Of a DNA stretch of 64,000 nt, positions 1-12,400 are shown in pieces. Below the pieces are notes generated by a model. The model did not search any database, was not told the origin of the DNA, and saw nothing but the letters and a program-made list of their open reading frames with translations. Numbering within the stretch: the first letter of the stretch is position 1; every line of letters starts with the position of its first letter. This DNA comes from Stramonita haemastoma (lineage: Eukaryota; Mollusca; Gastropoda; Neogastropoda; Muricidae). The DNA is taken from positions 26,099,537 to 26,163,536 of the forward strand of contig CM060334.1 of NCBI GenBank assembly GCA_030674155.1, in the 5' to 3' direction. The translations under genes and the position numbers were made by a program.

Positions 1-49
1 AGATTCTAATTCAGATACTTTATTATCTCACATATAGTGAAACTCACAA

Positions 50-376
50 TTTCCAGTATAAATAGCTTCCCCACCCTCTGGAAAATATGTGCTAGGAATT
101 CCTTCTTTTCTATTCTTCTCTTTGTTTCTGCCTTGTTCAAATATGTGCTAGGAATTCCCTCTTTTCTATGAAGATGCTCTTTGTTTCTGCCCCGTTCCTT
201 TTCTTCCTGCCACCTCCATCTTGTCTGTTTTCTGCCTTCTTGGACATTCTCCTGCCTTTTTTTCCAGAAAGACTTAAAAGATAGCAATTCTCTCACATGC
301 TGTGCATTTTCGTTCATGATAGGATAGACAGCAATAGCTGCTGTCTGCATAATGAAGAAGAAGAAGAAAAGGAAAT
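50..376 (+). repeat. Dispersed repeat E, GAA-tailed
   Basis: It starts near AGTATAAATAGC and TCCCCACC, carries CTGTGCTAGGAATT-like text, and ends in (GAA)n. The same unit recurs at 8425-8745 and 20003-20330, with 3'-truncated copies at 50110-50300, 52593-52800 and 55110-55310, all on +. Confidence 0.7.
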
Positions 377-690
377 AGTCAAAAGAAAGCATGCAGAATC
401 ATCTTGTAGCACACCCATGCACACACTTCTGCAACACATTTGGCAAAAAGATGAAAGTTCTTTGCAAAAGAAATAGTTTTGTTTGTGAGTTTTATAGTAA
501 GTTTTTGTTGTTGTTATCTTTTATTTTTTGTTATTTGCTGATAGGTAATTTGAGATCTTCTTGTTTTGAACATATATGTGGGGTTTATTATACATTGTTG
601 GTGGTTTTATTTTTTAAGAATATTTTGCTGACATGATTTGAGATTCCTTAATTTTGATCATTTGAAGATTTTGTTGTGATTATTTTTTTA
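377..690. other. AT-rich intron, nothing recognised
   Basis: TTG/TTTG-rich sequence with no coding signal. Text resembling 1067-1160 and 1440-1545 (TGACATATGA, TTGAGAAC) suggests old local duplications. Confidence 0.5.
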
Positions 691-982
691 AAGTTAAAAA
701 GTTAAAGTCTGTCCGAGCCTAAGGCTCATCAGGCCGGTGCTTATCCCGGTTTCTGTGGCGTTAAGCGACTGAGAGTCATAGACTCCCCCTGGATAGGACG
801 CCAGTCTATCGCAGGGTTAACCCCCAACACAAGGTTGGTACCCTTTTACACCTGGGTGGGTGAGAAAATAGCCGTAAAGTGCCTTTTCCAAGGGCACAAC
901 GCCATAGCCGAAAGCTGGGATTGAACCCACAACCTTTAGATTACGAGTCCAACGCCCTAACCACTAGACTACAGCGGCGGCT
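691..982 (-). mobile_element. SINE-A copy 1
   Basis: This is a tRNA-derived SINE of about 290 bp. Its head (right end here) has an A-box-like TAGTCTAGTGGTTAGGGC and a B-box GGGTTCAATCC. Folded as a tRNA the anticodon would be CGT (Thr), but the acceptor stem is not kept. The tail is short (AGTTAAAGT type) rather than poly(A). It is flanked by GATTATTTTTTTA at 678-690 and again from 983. Confidence 0.92.
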
Positions 983-1629
983 GATTATTTTTTTAGATGT
1001 TGCCAAACATATGACATGGGATTCTATAGTTTTTATTATGTGTAAAAGTTATTGTAAATTGTTGTGGATTTTCTTGTTATTGCTGACATATGATTTGAGA
1101 ACCTGTGGTTTTTATAGGGTTTTATTGCAAATTCTTGTTATTGTTGTTTCATTGTAGTCATTCTAACACTCCACACCGGGCACAACAGACTAAATTCACA
1201 TGTCCACAAAGCTGAAACTTGCTCCTTCTCCCCTGTGTGCCTGAGGTAAAGAAAACCAGACAGGTGAACACATCCTTCAGAGGTGCACGCTATTCAGCGA
1301 CCTGAGGAAGAAAGTGTGGCCGACGGAGGTTACCCTACAGACCAAGCTGTACGGCCCATGAGAGGAGCTGGAAAGGATAAGCCATTATTTTCCCCATACA
1401 CATCTGACGGTGTAAAGCAAACGAAAGAAGAAGAAGTTATTGTTGTTGATTCTCTTGTTATTTGCTGACATATGACTTGAGAACTTGTGGTTTTTGTAGG
1501 GTTTTTATTGGCAAATTCTTGTTATTGTTGTTTCATTGTAGAAGTTGTTGGGGTTTTTTGCCGACACAATTATTTATATAAAAATATACATAGGCTCCCT
1601 GACTATTACATTTTTTTGTGTGTGTATAG
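983..1629. other. Intron with local duplication and unidentified insert
   Basis: 1067-1157 and about 1440-1545 are near copies. Between them lies about 280 bp (1160-1436) ending in (GAA)n, probably a dispersed repeat. I see no exon. Confidence 0.5.
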
Positions 1630-1700
1630 CACCAGTCCCTGTGGAGTTGATCATCAGACCATTCCAGGGAGGGGGCACCCCAGGGCTGTATTTCAACAAG
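1630..1700 (+). CDS. JAK: JAK exon 1 of window: start of FERM F3 lobe
   Basis: Seventy-one bases open between GTGTATAG and GTAACT, entered in phase 1 and left in phase 0. They encode [12 protein letters not shown] then [12 protein letters not shown], which fits the first beta strands of the JAK F3 (PH-like) lobe. It is short and rests on its position, phase and weak family likeness. The donor region CAACAAG/GTAA recurs in degenerate form downstream. Confidence 0.65.
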
Positions 1701-4700
1701 GTAACTCTAGTAATTACAAAACAACAACAACCCCCCCCCCCCCCCCCCCCTAGTGCATGTTAATAACAACAACAATAATCATGATGGTGACATTTCAATA
1801 AGGTAAATCATAGTAATGACTACAAAATAGATAATGGTAGTGATGATAATGACTACAGTGATAATGATGACAATGCAAGTATACAGCAGCAACAACGATG
1901 ATGTTAGTGATGATGACTCTTCAGTAAGATAATCATAGTAATGATAACAACATCGATAATAGGAAGTGTTAAAAATAACTAAAACGGTAATGAAGACAAT
2001 GTAAGTAAATAACAGCAGTAATGAAGACAATGGAAGTAATAACAGCAGTAATGAAGACAATGGAAGTAAATAACACAGTAATGAGACATGAAGTAAATAA
2101 AGCAGTAATGAAGACAATGGAAGTAAATAACAGCAGTAATGAAGACAATGGAAGTAAAGAAGCAGTAATGAAGACATGGAAGTAAATAACAGCAGTATGA
2201 AGACAATGAAGTAAATAACAGCTAATGAAGAAATGGAAGTAATAACAGCAGTAATGAAGACAATGGAAGTAAATAACAGCAGTAATGAAGACAATGGAAG
2301 TAAATAACAGCAGTAATGAAGACAATGGAAGTAAATAACAGCAGTAATGAGACAATGGAAGTAAATAACAGCAGTAATGAAGACAATGGAAGTAAATAAC
2401 ACAGTAATGAGACAATGGAAGTAAATAACAGCATAATGAAGACATGGAAGTAATAACAGCAGTATAAGACATGGAAGTAAATAACAGCGTAATGAAGATG
2501 TAGAGGTGGTGGAGACCCAGGTTCTACTTCAACATTGTAGCCATAGCCGCCGCAGTAGTCTAGTGGTTAGGGCGTTGGACTCGTAATCTAAAGGTTGCGG
2601 GTTCAATCCCAGCTTTCGCTATGGCGTTGTGCCCTTGGAAAAGGCACTTTATGGCTATTTTCTCACCCCACCCAGGTGTAAAAGGGGTACCAACCTTGTG
2701 TTGGGGGTTCATCCTGCGATAGACTGGCGTCCTATCCAGGGGGGAGTCTATGACTGTCAGTCGCTTAACGCCACAAAAACCGGGATAAGCACCGGCCTGA
2801 TGAGCCTTAGGCTCGGGACAGACTTAATTGTAGCCATTACAACACTGACATCACTGAATGTAGCAATGATGTCATTTCAACAAGGTAATGATACGTCTTT
2901 TATGTTTTTTGGTGCATGTAATCAAGCCATTTCCATACTTTACAGAGACTGGCAAGCGAGCTGAGAGACATCCTGGCAGTGGAGATCAGAGACAGTGAGA
3001 CGAGCCACTCAGAGCAGATGACCGTCGTCAGCATGGAGTTTCGCCATCAGCCGCCATTGGTAATAAATACACCGCCGTTCTCAATATCTCTTCCAAGTCA
3101 AAACATGGATATTAACCTCTTTACTGCACTGTTGACGAACAGGGTTTGTCATAGAAACCATCACCAGCAATGCTCGGTTGACGATCGCTGTTCGCCATGA
3201 TTCAGTGCTCTCTCCGTTTTGTCCAACATGTGCCTGAGCAAAATATGATAGCAGCGAAAGGGTTAAGAAGGTAAACTAAGGTTCTAAACCACCCCCACCC
3301 CCCAAAAAAAAGTTAAGGTTCTGGGTTTGATTCCCAGCCTGGCCCTTTCTTTCCAGTTTGATGAAAAAAAATCATCTGAAGTCAGACTATGGCAAACTAA
3401 GTGGGGAGGTACTTGGAAAGAACCATACACGCAAACTTCTTCTCATCCAGTAAGTTGTATCAGTCACACAAACATTCTCAGGGGTCGGATGAGACTATAA
3501 ACCGAGGCCCGGTGTGCAAAAAATGGCCTACTGTTCTGAAAATTGGAACAGGATTTAACGTGTGTGTAAGATGTTCTGCGTGCATTCGCACACTGGGCCT
3601 TGGTTTATTGTCTCATGATAGTCTAGTGGATGGGTCAAAAGTTTTGGGCACAAATGTGGATTGAACCACAACACAACTTCAAACCCAGACCTTTCACTTT
3701 CAAGGCAGATGCGTTAATTGATTAACCTTCAGACCACCGATCCACCACCGATCTACAATCTCTAACAACGAATGTTTGGCTTAGGCCAAAAGCTGTGTCA
3801 GTTATTGATGTCAGCTCATTGCTAAGGCCTACAATGAAATGTTGTGACGTTGTAAAATGTTGTGTTGAGATTACCTTCAGCCATGACAAACTCTTAACAT
3901 AACAACCTGCACACTCCTTGAAAGGAGAAAAAAATCCTCTGAAGTCGGAGTATGGCTGCCTAAATGGCAAGGTATTTGAAAATAGTCATACATGCAACCC
4001 CAAAGTGTTAAGCTGGGGAACAACAACAATAACAACAACAACAACGAATGTTTGTGGAACAGATCCTGCACATGGCCAGTCGACAGCTGGCAGAGTCTTT
4101 CATCTCGGAGGTGGAGGCATTTTGTCGCCTGAAGGTGAACTACCACCACAGTCTTTTGGATGACCACAACAGGGGACCCAGCTTTCTGGTCCTCAGCTTG
4201 CTGCGAAGCTACGGTCCTATGCAGTGAGTGTAGCGGGGTGGGGGGTGGGGTGGGGGGTGGGGTGGGGGGGGGGTGTTGTGTGTGTGTGTGTGGGGGTGAT
4301 GTGTGTGTGTGAGGGGGGGGGGGGGGTTGTGTGTGTGGGCTGTTGTGTGTGTGTTTGATTGATTGATTGATTTATTCTTTTATATCGAGGATAATGGAAT
4401 AAGCACTCTTTCAATATTTCAATATAAATACTCAGCAATATTTCCTTATTGGGTGGTATGTGTAGTCCAGAGGTTTTTTAAAATTTTTATTTATTTATTA
4501 TTTTATTTATTTATTTATTTTTTTGTAGTCCAGAGTTTGTAGCTCTTCATGCAGAGAAATCTCTCTGCATTTCCTTATTGGGTGGTATGTGTAGTCTGGA
4601 GCTGGTAGTCTTCATGCAGAGAAATCTCTCTGTGCATTTCCTTATTGGGTGGAGTCTGGAGCTGGTAGCTCTTCATGCAGAGAAATCTCTCTGTGCATTC

Positions 4701-7700
4701 CTTATTGGGTAGTCATGTGTAGTCTGAGCTGTAGTTCTTCATGCAGAGAAATTTCCCTGTACATTTCCTTATTGGGTGGTATGTGTAGTCTGGAGCTGGT
4801 AGCTCTTCATGCAGAGAAATCTCTCTGTGCATTTCCTTATTGGGTGGTATGTGTAGTCTGGAGCTGGTAGCTCTGCATGCAGAGAAATCTCTCTGTGCAT
4901 TTCCTTATTGGGTGGTATGTGTAGTCTGGAGCTGGTAGCTCTGCATGCAGAGAAATCTCTCTGTGCATTTCCTTATTGGGTGGTGATGTGTAGTCTGGAG
5001 CTGGTAGCTCTTCATGCAGAGAAATCTCTCTGTGCATTTCCTTATTGGGTGGTATGTGTAGTCTGGAGCTGGTAGCTCTTCATGCAGAGAAATCTCTCTG
5101 TGCATTTCCTTATTGGGTGGTATGTGTAGTCTGGAGCTGGTAGCTCTTCATGCAGAGAAATCTCTCTGTGCATTTCCTCATTGGGTGGTATGTGTAGTCT
5201 GGAGCTGGTAGCTCTTCATGCAGAGAAATCTCTCTGTGCATTTCCTTATTGGGTGGTGTGTGTAGTCTGGAGCTGGTAGCTCTTCATGCAGAGAAATCTC
5301 TCTGTGCATTTCCTTATTGGGTGGTATGTGTAGTCTGGAGCTGGTAGCTCTTCATGCAGAGAAATCTCTCTGTGCATTTCCTTATTGGGTGTAGTCTGGA
5401 GCTGGAAGCTCTTCATGGAGAGAAATCTCTCTGTGCATTTCCTTATTGGGTGGAGTCTGGAGCTGGTAGCTCTTCATGCAGAGAAATCTCTCTGTGCATT
5501 TCCTTATTGGGTGTAGTCTGGAGCTGGTAGCTCTTCATGCAGAGAAATCTCTCTGTGCATTTCCTTATTGGGTGGAGTCTGGAGCTGGTAGCTCTGCAGG
5601 AGGTCTGCCCACTGGCTTCAAAGCGGCTCGTTTTTTGGATGGGATGTATGCTGGGTATATTCGTGTTTCCTGTCACCCACTGGATGCTGACATGAATTAC
5701 ACGATTCTAAATGTGCATATTTGATCTTCTGCATGTGTATATATATATACACAAAGGGAATGAAGGCACTGGCATGTAGATCTCCATTTTATGTTGATTA
5801 GGGAGATTGTAAAAATCCCCACCATTAATCCACCAGATGCCACGGCCGAGATACAAACCCATGATTCATAGATCTATGGTATTGAAATCAAATGGTCTTA
5901 AGCACTCAACAATAGTGCCCACCTAAAGAAGTATACAATATAATACAACACAGTACTAACTGCAAACTGTAAAGTGGATGCCAAAGATGTTAAATCAGTG
6001 TTTAAACGAATTCATGTGAAAAAAGCTGCAGGTGTGGGAAGGTGTTTGTCTTTAGTATATCTTTCATTCTGTCGAGGAGGAGGAGGATCAGAGGAATTTT
6101 ACTTATGTGGCTTATCAAGGCGATTATTCTGTAACTGCCACAGTCTTCACTATCCCCACCCTTGTGGAGCATGATGAATGTCTTGTTGCTTCCACTCGCT
6201 GGGTTGTTGGCAGGTCTCTTAAATTCTTTTGCGTAGATGATGTTAAGCTGTAAAAACTGAAAGTGCCTGAGCTCTTCAAAAGCTCACTTGGTATGTTTAT
6301 TTTATTTTAGTCTTTTATTTCGAGGATAATGGAATAAGCATTCATGTGCTTTTTTTTTTACATCCAGTCCCCCATGTGTATGCCGTTTTGTCAGGTTTTT
6401 TATGTTGTCAATTCCAGAGGATTTCCCCTTTAAAAAAAAAAAAAAAAAAGTTTTCTTGATGGCATCAGTAACTCAGTAGCTGCATTCCATCTTCAGGGGT
6501 GAGTCCTGTCCCACCCTGGGGGTCTGTCTCAGAGGGGAGTAGTCCTATGGCTGGTTTTCCTTTTTCCCTGCAACATGTGTGGAGACAGCCGCCGCTGTGG
6601 CTAGTGGTTAGGGCGTTGTACTCGTAATCTAAAGGTTGCGGGTTCGATCCCAGCTATTCCGCTATGGCGTTGTGCCCTTGGAAAAGGCACTTTACGGCTA
6701 TTTTCTCACCCCACCCAGGTGTAAAAGGGGTACCAACCTTGTGTTGGGGGTTAACCCTGCGATAGACTGGCGTCCTATCCAGGGGGAGTCTATGACTCTC
6801 AGTCGCTTAACGCCACAGAAACCGGATAAGCACCGGCTGATGAGCCTTAGGCTCGGGACAGACTTTAACTTTAACTTTTTATGTGTGGAGACTTTGGCAA
6901 AGAGATTCCTGTCAGAGGTTTGCCATTGCCTTCTGATACCAGCGCTCTCCTGTTAGTGGTACCCAGGTGGCACCACATGCAGGTGGGAGTGAGACAATCC
7001 CAAAGCAGTGTCGACGTTTAGCGGCCCAAGTGATATGCAGAAAAATCTGCCATGACTTAAAGCGTTAGACAAAACAACGGAATACAATGCAATGCAATGC
7101 AATGCAGTGCAATGCAATGCAATACAATAAATACAGTACAATGCAACTTTGCTCCACTCCACTCTGCTCCACTCCACTTCGCTTCACATCACTGCACTAC
7201 ACACACCACACCACACCACACCACACCACACCACACCACACCACACCACACCACACCACACCACTCCACTCCACTCCACTCCACTCCACTCCACTCCACA
7301 CCACTCCACTCCACTCCACTCCATTCTACTCCACTCCTCTCCACTCTACTCCTCTCCACTTCACACCACTCCACTCCACTCCATTCCGGTCCACACCACC
7401 CCACCACACCGCACCACCCCACCCCACTTGACTTTCTGTACCCGACTTTTCAGAGAGGACGTGGCCCGAAGTCACCTTCGTCAGGAGAGGAAAGAGAGCC
7501 GGCAGTCCCCGGATAACCCCCAGTACATGATCTACCAGGACTGCAAGGTCTTCGGAAAGCTGCACGTCCTGGGAACGGCCCTGGGGACCAACAACAGTCT
7601 GAAAGAGTACGAAATTCGCTTCAGCCAGGTGGACGGGGGGTTCAGCTTCTCTGTGCATGCCCCTGGGCGAAGCGAAGCGCTCTTCATCTCCACGGACAAA

Positions 7701-9268
7701 AGACAGGTGTTGATGTACCTCCGCAGTCAGTTGATGCTGGGGCAGCAGATTGTGCCCAAAGGTAAGGAAGGTGACACGGTGTGCCTCCCCCCCCCCCCCT
7801 CTTCTTCCCCTGTAGGGATGCTGGGGGGGCTTGCATGGGGGGGTTTTGTTTTTTTTTCTTGCTGCCTTGTCTTGTGATGTTCCTGTTCTTGCTGTTCTCA
7901 TGCCACTCATTTCAATTCCTTTTTTTTTTTCTTGCTGCCTCATGTTGTGATGTTCCTGTTCTTGCTGTTCTCATGCCACTCATTTCAATTCCTTTTTTTT
8001 TTTCTTGCTGTCTCATGTTGTGATGTTCCTGTTCTTGCTGTTCTCATGCCACTCATTTCAATTCCTTTTTTTTTTTCTTGCTGCCTCATGTTGTGATGTT
8101 CCTGTTCTTGCTGTTCTCATGCCACTCATTTCAATTCCTTTTTTTTTTCTTGCTGCCTCATGTTGTGATGTTCCTGTTCTTGCTGTTCTCATGCCACTCA
8201 TTTCAATTCCTTTTTTTTCTTCTTGCTGCCTCATGTTGTGATGTTCCTGTTCTTGCTGTTCTCATGCCGCTCATTTCAATCTCCCCGTCACAGTCGTACT
8301 CAGATTTGTTATGTCGCATCCCTCCCCAGGGTCGGAAGTTCACAGGAAGCTCATCAGTGTCAGGCTGTCGTGGGGCCACCTGCCAGAGGGGCCCTGCTCT
8401 GCTGTTGAGGGGGCTTGCATGTTAGTATAAGTAGCGTCCCCACCTTTTGGAAATTCTGTGCTAGGAATTTTCACTTTTTATTCTTTGTTTCTTCCTTTTT
8501 CCTTTGATTTTTGTCATCTTCTTGTCTGGTTTTTTTTTTTTTTTTTGGCTGTCTCAGTCCATTCTTCTGCCTTTTTTTTTTTCCAAAAAAGATTTAAATT
8601 GCAACAGTTCTATCTTACACCAAAGTTGGATGTTCTGGGTATGACTTGTCAGATGCTTAGTGGCAGCGTAGAGCATTTTCACTCCAAGGACAGACAGCAA
8701 TAGGTGCTGTCTGAGTGTTGAGGGAAGGAGAAGAAGAATACTGTAGCCCAGGCTGAAAGCCTGGTCAGTTATTGATGTCAGCCAAGCGCTAAGGCCTACA
8801 TGAAAATGGTGATAACGTGGTGGGGAAGAATGGCCGCAGACGCCAAAATTTCACCATTGGTGAATCTCTGAGCTCTAAACGAGGGAGGAAGAACAAAAAT
8901 GTACGGGCCATTGGCTTTGGTGTGAATAGATTATTCGAAAACAAATTCAAGTATCTGGGTCCATCCATCTCTTTCATTTTCTGCCTAGCCTTTTACTTCC
9001 CTGGAGTGTGCCTTGCGAGATAAGATTGTCTTTGGAAGGCTGTTGGATATTATATAATGTGGTTTGGGTTTTTTTTTTTCTCTGTTTTTTAGAAAAAGAT
9101 GTGTGTGGACCCATGGGTTTCCTGAAAGAAGACGAACCTTACTACATCTACTCCGAGATTGTGGAAGAGTCCTTCCCTCGCAGAAGGAGAGGAGAGATGA
9201 GTGATCCCCCCCTGATGTATCGACAGGAGCAAGTCATCATCAGCCGTGATCCTATTGGTTAGAGGGGA

Positions 9269-9344
<76 letters not shown>

Positions 9345-9395
9345 TGTGTGTGTGTGTGTGCGCATGCACGCGTGTGTGTATGTGTGTGAGTGTGT

Positions 9396-9458
<63 letters not shown>

Positions 9459-12400
9459 GTCTGTCAGTTTGGAATGAGAAAGCATACAAGCATATTTTTT
9501 GTCTCCTGCGTTGCTGGATAGTAGTGTTATCTGAAGATGTCCAGACTCAAAACTCAGGACTACTATGGCCCAGGCCAAATATTTTGTCAGGTATTGATGT
9601 AAGCAAAATAACAAAACAGTGTTTCAGCAGGATGATGACTGTGTTTCAGCAGGATGATGGCTGTGTTTCAGCAGGATAACAATGTTTCAGCAGGATGACA
9701 GACAATGTTTCATCAGGAAAACTGTTTCAGCAGGATGATGACGTGTGTTTCAGCAGGAAAGCAGTGTTTTAGCAGGATGACAGATAATGTTTCAGCAGGA
9801 TGATGACAGTGTTTCAGCAGGATGACAGACAATGTTTCAGCAGGATAGCAGACAGTGTTTCAGCAGGATAGCAGACAATGCCTCAGCAGGATAACAGACA
9901 ATGTTTCAGCAGGATGATGACTGTGTTTCAGCAGGATGATGGCTGTGTTTCAGCAGGATAACAATGTTTCAGCAGGATGACAGACAATGTTTCATCAGGA
10001 AAACTGTTTCAGCAGGATGATGACTGTGTTTCAGCAGGAAAGCAGTGTTTCAGCAGAATGACAGATAATGTTTCAGCAGGATGACAGACAGTGTTTCAGC
10101 AGGATGATGACTGTGTTTCAGCAGGAAAGCAGTGTTTCGGCAGGATGACAGATAATGTTTCAGCAGGATGACAGACAGTGTTTCAGCAGGATGACAGACA
10201 GGGTTTCAGCAGGATGATGACTGTGTTTCAGCAGGAAAGCAGTGTTTCAGCAGGATGACAGATAATGTTTCAGCAGGATGACAGATAATGTTTCAGCAGG
10301 ATGACAGACAGTGTTTCAGCTGGATGACAGACAGTGTTTCAGCAGGATGACAGACAGTGTTTCAGCAGGATGATGACTGTGTTTCAGGCCGAGGCAAGTT
10401 CAGTGAGGTGTACCTGGTGACTCAGATTGAGCCAGAACGCCCCGCTGTCCTGAAGAAAGTGACCAGCACAGACAAGGCTGTTCAGGAGGTGGGTCACTAT
10501 GCCCTCATTTCCTGAATTGACTTTACTTTTCCTTTTTTTGTTTTTTCATCCTTCGACTAGAGCTTTGAAAATCACCTCACATGAGATTTTTTTTGTTTTC
10601 ATACGTGACCATTTTTTTCCCCCCCACCCCCCACCATTTATATATCGGCCCTATTCGGACTTCAGGATGGTGTTTAAACACACATGTATAACCTTCTGGT
10701 TAGAGCATTGATTTGACAGCCCAAGACTGAGTCCGACTTTGAACCACCACAGAGAAGCCTGTTTGAGGTGATTTTTTCCCCCTGGAGTTAACATCAGTAC
10801 TGACTCCACTTTCCGGAAAGTCCTTCAGACGAGACTATGAATTGGGGCCCTGCATGGGAAGACATGCAGAACATCTTGTGCACACATCTCTGAAAGTAGA
10901 GAGATCGTTTCATTTTGGGAAAAATTGATCTATATTTATATAAAACAAGTCGAGACTTACCTGGAAGTTGAGGCTTGTTGAGAATTCTGACGAATTTCCC
11001 TCCTTGAAACCGGAACGGAGTGTACCTGAGAGAAGCACCGCTCGCCCGCCGTCAGTCATTGAGAGTGCAACGAATAAACACTGAATCGATGAAAATATAT
11101 ATCTAACACACGATCAGTAAAGCTACGATCCACTAGGGGTGGGTAATAGAATTATAGGGAGGGCAGGTACACTCCGTTCCGGTTTCAAGGAGGGAAATTC
11201 GTCAGAATTCTCAACAAGCCTCAACTTCCAGGTAAGTCTCGACTTGTTTTATATAATTCTAACTCATCTCCCACTGAAACCGGAACTAGGAGTGTCCTGA
11301 GAAATTTAGAGCAACAGAGTTTATGAGTTGCAACCAGAACAGATCAAATCTATTCTTTGACAAGATAGCGCTCCAGTATGGCCTGTCCGAAATTTGGTTT
11401 GTCACAGTTAATAACTTTGTTATAAAACTGGGCGAAAGTAGACTCCCTAGTCCAGCCGGCAGCTGTCATAATAACACTGATAGGCGCCCGTAATCTGGCT
11501 GCTGAAGCACTTGCCCCTCTAGTGCTATGAGCTGTATAAACCTGGGTATCTATGCCTGCATCAGCTAGAGTCCATCGCAACCAGCGAGCTATAGTGTCCC
11601 TACTAACCCCTTGATGGGGGGCCTGTAGAGCAACAAACAGTTTTGTACAGTTTTTCCTTAGAGAAGTCGTTCTGTTCAAATATTCTTTTAGTGTAGCTAT
11701 AACACACAACTCTTTACACTCTTGAAATTCCAACAGTTCTATAGGTGCTTGGTGAACTCCACGCCGCGTATGTTTTAATACACTATTTACAAAAAATGTA
11801 CATTTGTTGTTCTTCAGTGACATGCCTGACAAGTCCAGTGCATGCAGGGTTTGGCAACGTTGTCCAGTGAGGAGGGCCAGAAGCATGATAAGCTTCTGGG
11901 ACAGTTCTTTCAGAGTCAACTTTTCTAACGGGGTCCACGTTTTTAGCATGTCTAACACAATATTCACATCCCAGGTTTCTTTTGGTTTAGGCAACGTTGG
12001 GTTTACTTCAAAAGCCCCTTTTATAAATCTTTTAACTACATCCACATTTCCAAAAGAAACACCCTCAAATTTGTTTAGGTAACAGCTGAGTGCAGATCGC
12101 GCAGAACAGATAGCGCTAAGTGAAGCTTTCTCTTTCGTCTTTAGAAAGGCTAGGAAATTGACACCTTCAACTAGAGGCGGTGAAACCTGATCCACTTTTT
12201 TGCTACGAGCATACCGTTGCCATTTCTTGATGTACATGTTGTACACTTGACGTGTTGATGCCCGCCATGAGTGCATGATAGTGTTGGCTGCGTCTTGACA
12301 AAGTCCACGTGTCTCCCATCTCTGGCGGATACTTTGCATACCAGTAACTTGAGTTTTTTCCTCAAAGGATGTCTGTAGCTTAGATCGCTGGGTTGATACA

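Noticed and set aside
1779..2472. Long - strand frames of Leu/Tyr-rich protein
   Set aside because: They are translations of the 31-bp minisatellite; no family likeness and repeated in several frames.
2545..2620. Possible functional tRNA genes at SINE heads
   Set aside because: A and B boxes are present but acceptor stems do not pair and each is fused to the SINE body.
4438..5600. CRISPR-like array
   Set aside because: Repeats are adjacent with no unique spacers and the DNA is eukaryotic, so it is a minisatellite.
5594..5724. Candidate extra JAK exon after CTCTGCAG
   Set aside because: Exon 3 joins exon 4 directly in phase and the SH2 alignment is continuous; the candidate has no family likeness.
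7087..7877. Frame of up to 242 codons running into JAK exon 4
   Set aside because: The first half is pentanucleotide repeat with no stop codon. Only 7454-7761 is coding by splice phase and SH2 likeness.
9259..9679. Frames of alternating Cys-Val or Thr-His
   Set aside because: Dinucleotide repeat translations; the same applies at 24600, 26320, 32300, 46600, 52530 and 62000.
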